Positions 6,689-9,187 of a stretch of 9,187 bases of DNA are shown here, in pieces. A program made the translations under genes and the position numbers. Position 1 is the stretch's first letter. Each line of letters opens with the position of its first letter. The stretch covers positions 1 through 9,187 of the forward strand of contig CAMNQO010000062.1 in the NCBI GenBank assembly GCA_946549475.1, read 5' to 3'. Origin of the DNA: an uncultured Bacteroidales bacterium. Its GTDB lineage: Bacteria; Bacteroidota; Bacteroidia; Bacteroidales; UBA932. The notes beneath the pieces were generated by a model that saw only the letters and a list, made by a program, of their open reading frames with translations, was not told the origin of the DNA and searched no databases.

Positions 6689-6703
6689 GGCCCGCCGGGG
6701 GCC
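6689..6703 (-). promoter_or_regulatory. GC-rich hairpin in the gpmI leader
   Basis: The minus-strand leader of gpmI contains the arms GGCCC and GGGCC (loop CCGGC), and just beside them the 10-bp palindrome GCGGGCCCGC (6686-6695). It stands out from the AT-rich flanks (TTATTATT on the start-codon side). If transcription starts near 6718, the hairpin sits in the middle of a leader of about 60 nt. Its role is unknown; it could shape translation or simply be a stable fold. Confidence 0.35.
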
Positions 6704-6724
6704 TGTGCTGCCGCATAAATCCCG

Positions 6725-6732
6725 CAAAGTTA
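6725..6732 (-). promoter_or_regulatory. Bacteroidetes -7 box TAACTTTG for gpmI
   Basis: Minus-strand TAACTTTGCG (6732-6723) matches TAnnTTTG. It lies 68 nt from the gpmI ATG, giving a longer leader than the other genes here have. No TTTG is visible about 20 nt upstream. It is the exact inverse of the rnr box. Confidence 0.6.
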
Positions 6733-6754
6733 CGCAAAATCCCGAAATTGTTTC

Positions 6755-6762
6755 TAACTTTG
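6755..6762 (+). promoter_or_regulatory. Bacteroidetes -7 box TAACTTTG for rnr
   Basis: Plus-strand TAACTTTGCG (6755-6764) ends 18 nt before the rnr ATG at 6781, which implies a very short leader of about 10 nt. It also argues against an in-frame ATG at 6748, which lies upstream of the promoter box. No clear -33 TTTG is seen. Confidence 0.65.
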
Positions 6763-6780
6763 CGCGATTATTATCAATGT

Positions 6781-9129
6781 ATGAGCAAAAAGAAGAAAAA
6801 GAAATCCGCCCCCGCCCGTGTCGTAGTCGGAATTGCCAAGATGTCGAGGGACGGTTCCATTTTCGTGAAAGTGGAAGGTGAAGAAGACGAGTATTTTGTA
6901 AAATCGTCCCGGACGATGACCGCCCTGGACGGCGACCAGGTCAAATTGAGCGTCACCAAAGAGCCCGGCGTCCGTGTGCGTCCCGAAGGCGTGGTGACAG
7001 AAATCATCCAGCGTTCGCACAAACCATTCGTCGGCATCCTGCATGTCGTCGGAGAGCAGGCCTGGGTGCTGATGCAAGGCAAGAACATGCCTTACGACAT
7101 CCAAGTGACCGTCGGCGCCGACCGTCCCGGGAGCATCATTCCCGAGGACGGCGAGAAATACCGCGTTTTCAAAGTTTATGATGAGGAAGGCAACGAACTT
7201 ATCGCCCGCAAAGACGAAAAAGTGGGCGTCGTCGTCGATTTCTGGAAACGGGGCGACCCCTGTCCCTCCGGCCACCTGACCGATGTGCTGGGCATGCCCG
7301 GGGAGAACAATACGGAAATGCACGCCATCCTGGCGGAGTTCAACCTCCCCTACCGCTTCGAGCCCGAGGTTGCGAAAGCCGCCGACAACATCAGCGAAGA
7401 GATCACCCAAGGCGACCTCAAGGGACGGGAAGATTTTCGTAAGACCTTGACTTTTACCATCGACCCGTCCGACGCCAAGGACTTCGACGACGCCCTTTCG
7501 TTCAAAATACTGAAGAACGGCCATTACGAGGTCGGCATCCATATCGCGGATGTGACCCACTATGTCAGGGTCGGATCGGCCGTGGACGAAGAAGCCCGCG
7601 AACGGGGAACCTCCGTGTATCTGGTGGACCGGACCGTCCCCATGCTTCCGGAGAAACTCTCCAACAAACTGTGCTCCCTGCGTCCGCATGAGCAGAAACT
7701 CACCTACTCGGTGGTCTTCGAACTCACGCCCGAAGCCAAAATCACGGCTTCCCGCATCGTACGCACGATTATCGAATCCGACTGGCGTTTCGATTACGAG
7801 GGGGCGCAGGCCATCATCGACAGCGGGGATCCCACCCTTGGCGGCGTGCCGGAAAGCATCGGCCAGGCCGTGCTGACCCTCCACCGGCTGGCAAGCATCC
7901 TCCGCAAGAAGCGTTTCGCGGCCGGCTCCATCGACTTCAACCGTCCCGAGATGAAAGTCCGGGTGGACGAAAAAGGCCGTCCCGTCGAGATCTACCAGAA
8001 ATTCAGCAAGGAAGCCAACTGGCTCATCGAAGAGTTTATGCTGCTGGCCAACAAGGCCGTGGCTGAATTTGTCGGGCACGGAGCCGTCGCCAAGGACGGA
8101 TTCATCGCCGGAGCCGGTGGCGGCAAGAAAGCGCCCGAGGGCTCGGCAAAGACCTTCGTCTATCGCATCCATGACGAGCCCAACGCCTTCAAAATCGACA
8201 ATCTCCGCAATTTCGCCGGGAACTTCGGCTACAAACTGGGGCCGACCCACTCCGCCAAAGAGATTGCATCTTCGCTGAAGAAACTCTTCCATGAGGCCGC
8301 CGGTACAGCGGAAATCAACGCCCTAGAAATGATTGCCCTGCGGTCGATGGCCAAGGCGGTCTATTCGACCGAAAATATCGGACACTACAGCCTGGCCTTC
8401 CCCTATTATACGCATTTCACCTCCCCCATCCGCCGCTATCCCGACATGATGGTACACCGCCTGCTGACGCTCTATCTGGGCGGCGGTGCTTCCGCTTCCA
8501 AAGACAGTTACGAACAACTTTGCAAACACTGTTCGGACCGGGAACAGTTGGCGGCCGATGCCGAACGGGCCAGCGTCAAGTACAAACTCGTGGAATATAT
8601 GTCCGAACGCATCGGACAGGAGTTTACCGGCCATATCTCGGGCCTGACCGACTGGGGCATGTATGTCGAGGTGGAGCCGACCAAAATCGAAGGAATGGTC
8701 CCCCTGCGCGACATCAATACGGATTTCTTCGATTTTGACGAAGAGAATTATCGCCTGGTGGGGCGTCGCACGCACCAGACTTACTACCTCGGCGAAGAGG
8801 TCAAAGTCCGCGTCAAAGCCACCTCGCTGGAGCAGAAACTGCTGGATTACGAACTCATCCCCGATCCCGGGAAAAAGGCGGATCCGAGACTGCCGCAGCA
8901 GCATCCCTTCTCCCATCCATCCAAACCGCAAGGCCCGGTCTCGGATAGTTCCAGGAGCGGCCGGAAGTCCGGCTCCCGGGGTGCCGCCAGGCCCGGTCAC
9001 AAGTCAGACGCGCGGGGTGCCGCCAAGAGCGGCACGCGGCGAGACGGCGGGCGGCGCAGCGCACACTCGTCGCAGCCATCCAGCAAGCAATCCAGTTCCG
9101 GCAAGAAGTCCGAATCCCGCAAGAAATAG
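6781..9129 (+). CDS. rnr: Ribonuclease R (RNB/S1 3'-5' exoribonuclease)
   Basis: Processive 3'-5' exoribonuclease that degrades structured RNA and takes part in RNA quality control. 782 aa from the ATG at 6781. Order: lysine-rich start MSKKKKKKS; OB/cold-shock domains (about 12-60 and 80-140); the RNB domain (about 219-565), with catalytic IDPSDAKDFDDAL (227-239) including D228, D234, D236 and D237, and the signature HYSLAFPYYTHFTSPIRRYP (536-555); an S1 domain (about 613-695, GHISGLTDWGMYVEVEP); and a basic Ser/Arg/Gly/Lys tail (about 697-782). The N-terminal winged-helix domain of E. coli RNase R is absent, as is common in shorter homologues. Residues 432-455 (GHGAVAKDGFIAGAGGGKKA region) look slightly expanded compared with relatives. 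The start at 6781 is preferred over 6748 because the promoter box lies between them. The long C-terminal tail with 12-residue repeats is the variable part. Confidence 0.95.
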   Translation: MSKKKKKKSAPARVVVGIAKMSRDGSIFVKVEGEEDEYFVKSSRTMTALDGDQVKLSVTKEPGVRVRPEGVVTEIIQRSHKPFVGILHVVGEQAWVLMQGKNMPYDIQVTVGADRPGSIIPEDGEKYRVFKVYDEEGNELIARKDEKVGVVVDFWKRGDPCPSGHLTDVLGMPGENNTEMHAILAEFNLPYRFEPEVAKAADNISEEITQGDLKGREDFRKTLTFTIDPSDAKDFDDALSFKILKNGHYEVGIHIADVTHYVRVGSAVDEEARERGTSVYLVDRTVPMLPEKLSNKLCSLRPHEQKLTYSVVFELTPEAKITASRIVRTIIESDWRFDYEGAQAIIDSGDPTLGGVPESIGQAVLTLHRLASILRKKRFAAGSIDFNRPEMKVRVDEKGRPVEIYQKFSKEANWLIEEFMLLANKAVAEFVGHGAVAKDGFIAGAGGGKKAPEGSAKTFVYRIHDEPNAFKIDNLRNFAGNFGYKLGPTHSAKEIASSLKKLFHEAAGTAEINALEMIALRSMAKAVYSTENIGHYSLAFPYYTHFTSPIRRYPDMMVHRLLTLYLGGGASASKDSYEQLCKHCSDREQLAADAERASVKYKLVEYMSERIGQEFTGHISGLTDWGMYVEVEPTKIEGMVPLRDINTDFFDFDEENYRLVGRRTHQTYYLGEEVKVRVKATSLEQKLLDYELIPDPGKKADPRLPQQHPFSHPSKPQGPVSDSSRSGRKSGSRGAARPGHKSDARGAAKSGTRRDGGRRSAHSSQPSSKQSSSGKKSESRKK
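8965..9036 (+). repeat. Two 36-bp direct repeats in the rnr tail
   Basis: Units 8965-9000 and 9001-9036 both begin AAGTC and share the exact 13-mer CGGGGTGCCGCCA at 8977 and 9013; I count 25 of 36 identical bases. Each codes for 12 residues (KSGSRGAARPGH and KSDARGAAKSGT). This is an in-frame tandem duplication that lengthens the basic disordered tail of RNase R. Confidence 0.75.
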
Positions 9130-9139
9130 CAGCGGCGGC

Positions 9140-9156
9140 TGTCCCCTCGGGGGACA
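9140..9156 (+). terminator. Hairpin just after rnr, possible terminator
   Basis: Perfect 7-bp stem TGTCCCC/GGGGACA with loop TCG, starting 11 nt after the rnr stop codon. There is no T-run after it, so intrinsic termination is doubtful. The following bases to the window edge hold more short palindromes (CTCGTCCGAG, CTTCGAG), so this may instead be the start of a repetitive element that continues outside the window. Confidence 0.35.
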
Positions 9157-9187
9157 CGGGCTCGCTCGTCCGAGTCTTCGAGAGATA

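Noticed and set aside
6754..8292. Long minus-strand open frame (512 codons) opposite rnr
   Set aside because: Antisense shadow of the RNase R gene; no motif is recognisable, and its far end crosses the rnr promoter.
1..9187. CRISPR array, tRNA/rRNA genes, transposase, toxin-antitoxin or defence genes
   Set aside because: No regularly spaced repeats, cloverleaf-like sequences or relevant protein motifs were found on either strand.

Overview
The window looks like a moderately GC-rich member of the Bacteroidetes (Bacteroidales-like). Four independent signs agree: start sites are preceded by the Bacteroidetes -7 promoter box TAnnTTTG (TACCTTTG, TAAGTTTG, TATCTTTG and TAACTTTG twice); clear Shine-Dalgarno sequences are mostly missing; the Nudix protein and the SRPBCC protein are of types common in that phylum; and the gene set is ordinary chromosomal housekeeping. 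No tRNA, rRNA, CRISPR array, transposase or phage gene was found.

Layout. Positions 1-1009 (minus) hold the N-terminal 336 residues of a nicotinate phosphoribosyltransferase (NAD salvage), cut by the window edge and with its own promoter. Positions 1052-4100 (minus) hold a tightly coupled three-gene operon read from right to left: a small SRPBCC-fold protein, an RsmF/NOL1-NOP2-Sun RNA m5C methyltransferase, and a LolC/LolE-type FtsX-like ABC permease. Its junctions are TGATG (1-nt overlap) and ATGA (4-nt overlap). Positions 4252-5019 (plus) hold a divergent Nudix hydrolase. A bidirectional hairpin terminator (about 5041-5077) separates it from the convergent gpmI (5133-6656, minus), the cofactor-independent phosphoglycerate mutase of glycolysis. 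From a compact 124-bp divergent control region, gpmI and RNase R (rnr, 6781-9129, plus) are read apart.

How the genes relate: they are mainly independent core functions (NAD salvage, RNA modification, envelope transport, glycolysis, RNA decay). Only the three-gene minus-strand block is clearly one transcription unit.

The most interesting signal is a 46-49 bp nearly identical sequence present twice: once inside the methyltransferase gene (2477-2525) and once inside the Nudix gene (4573-4618). The two genes lie on opposite strands, so the same DNA is translated in antisense in one and in sense in the other. It carries a TCGGGG/CCCCGA stem, its one indel is 3 nt, and both copies keep the reading frame open in a family-variable linker. 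In the Nudix gene it forms the left arm of a roughly 128-bp segment whose right end carries an imperfect inverted copy, so the whole segment looks like a small palindromic insertion element tolerated inside proteins, comparable to the Rickettsia palindromic elements. This is inference; a genome-wide search would decide it.
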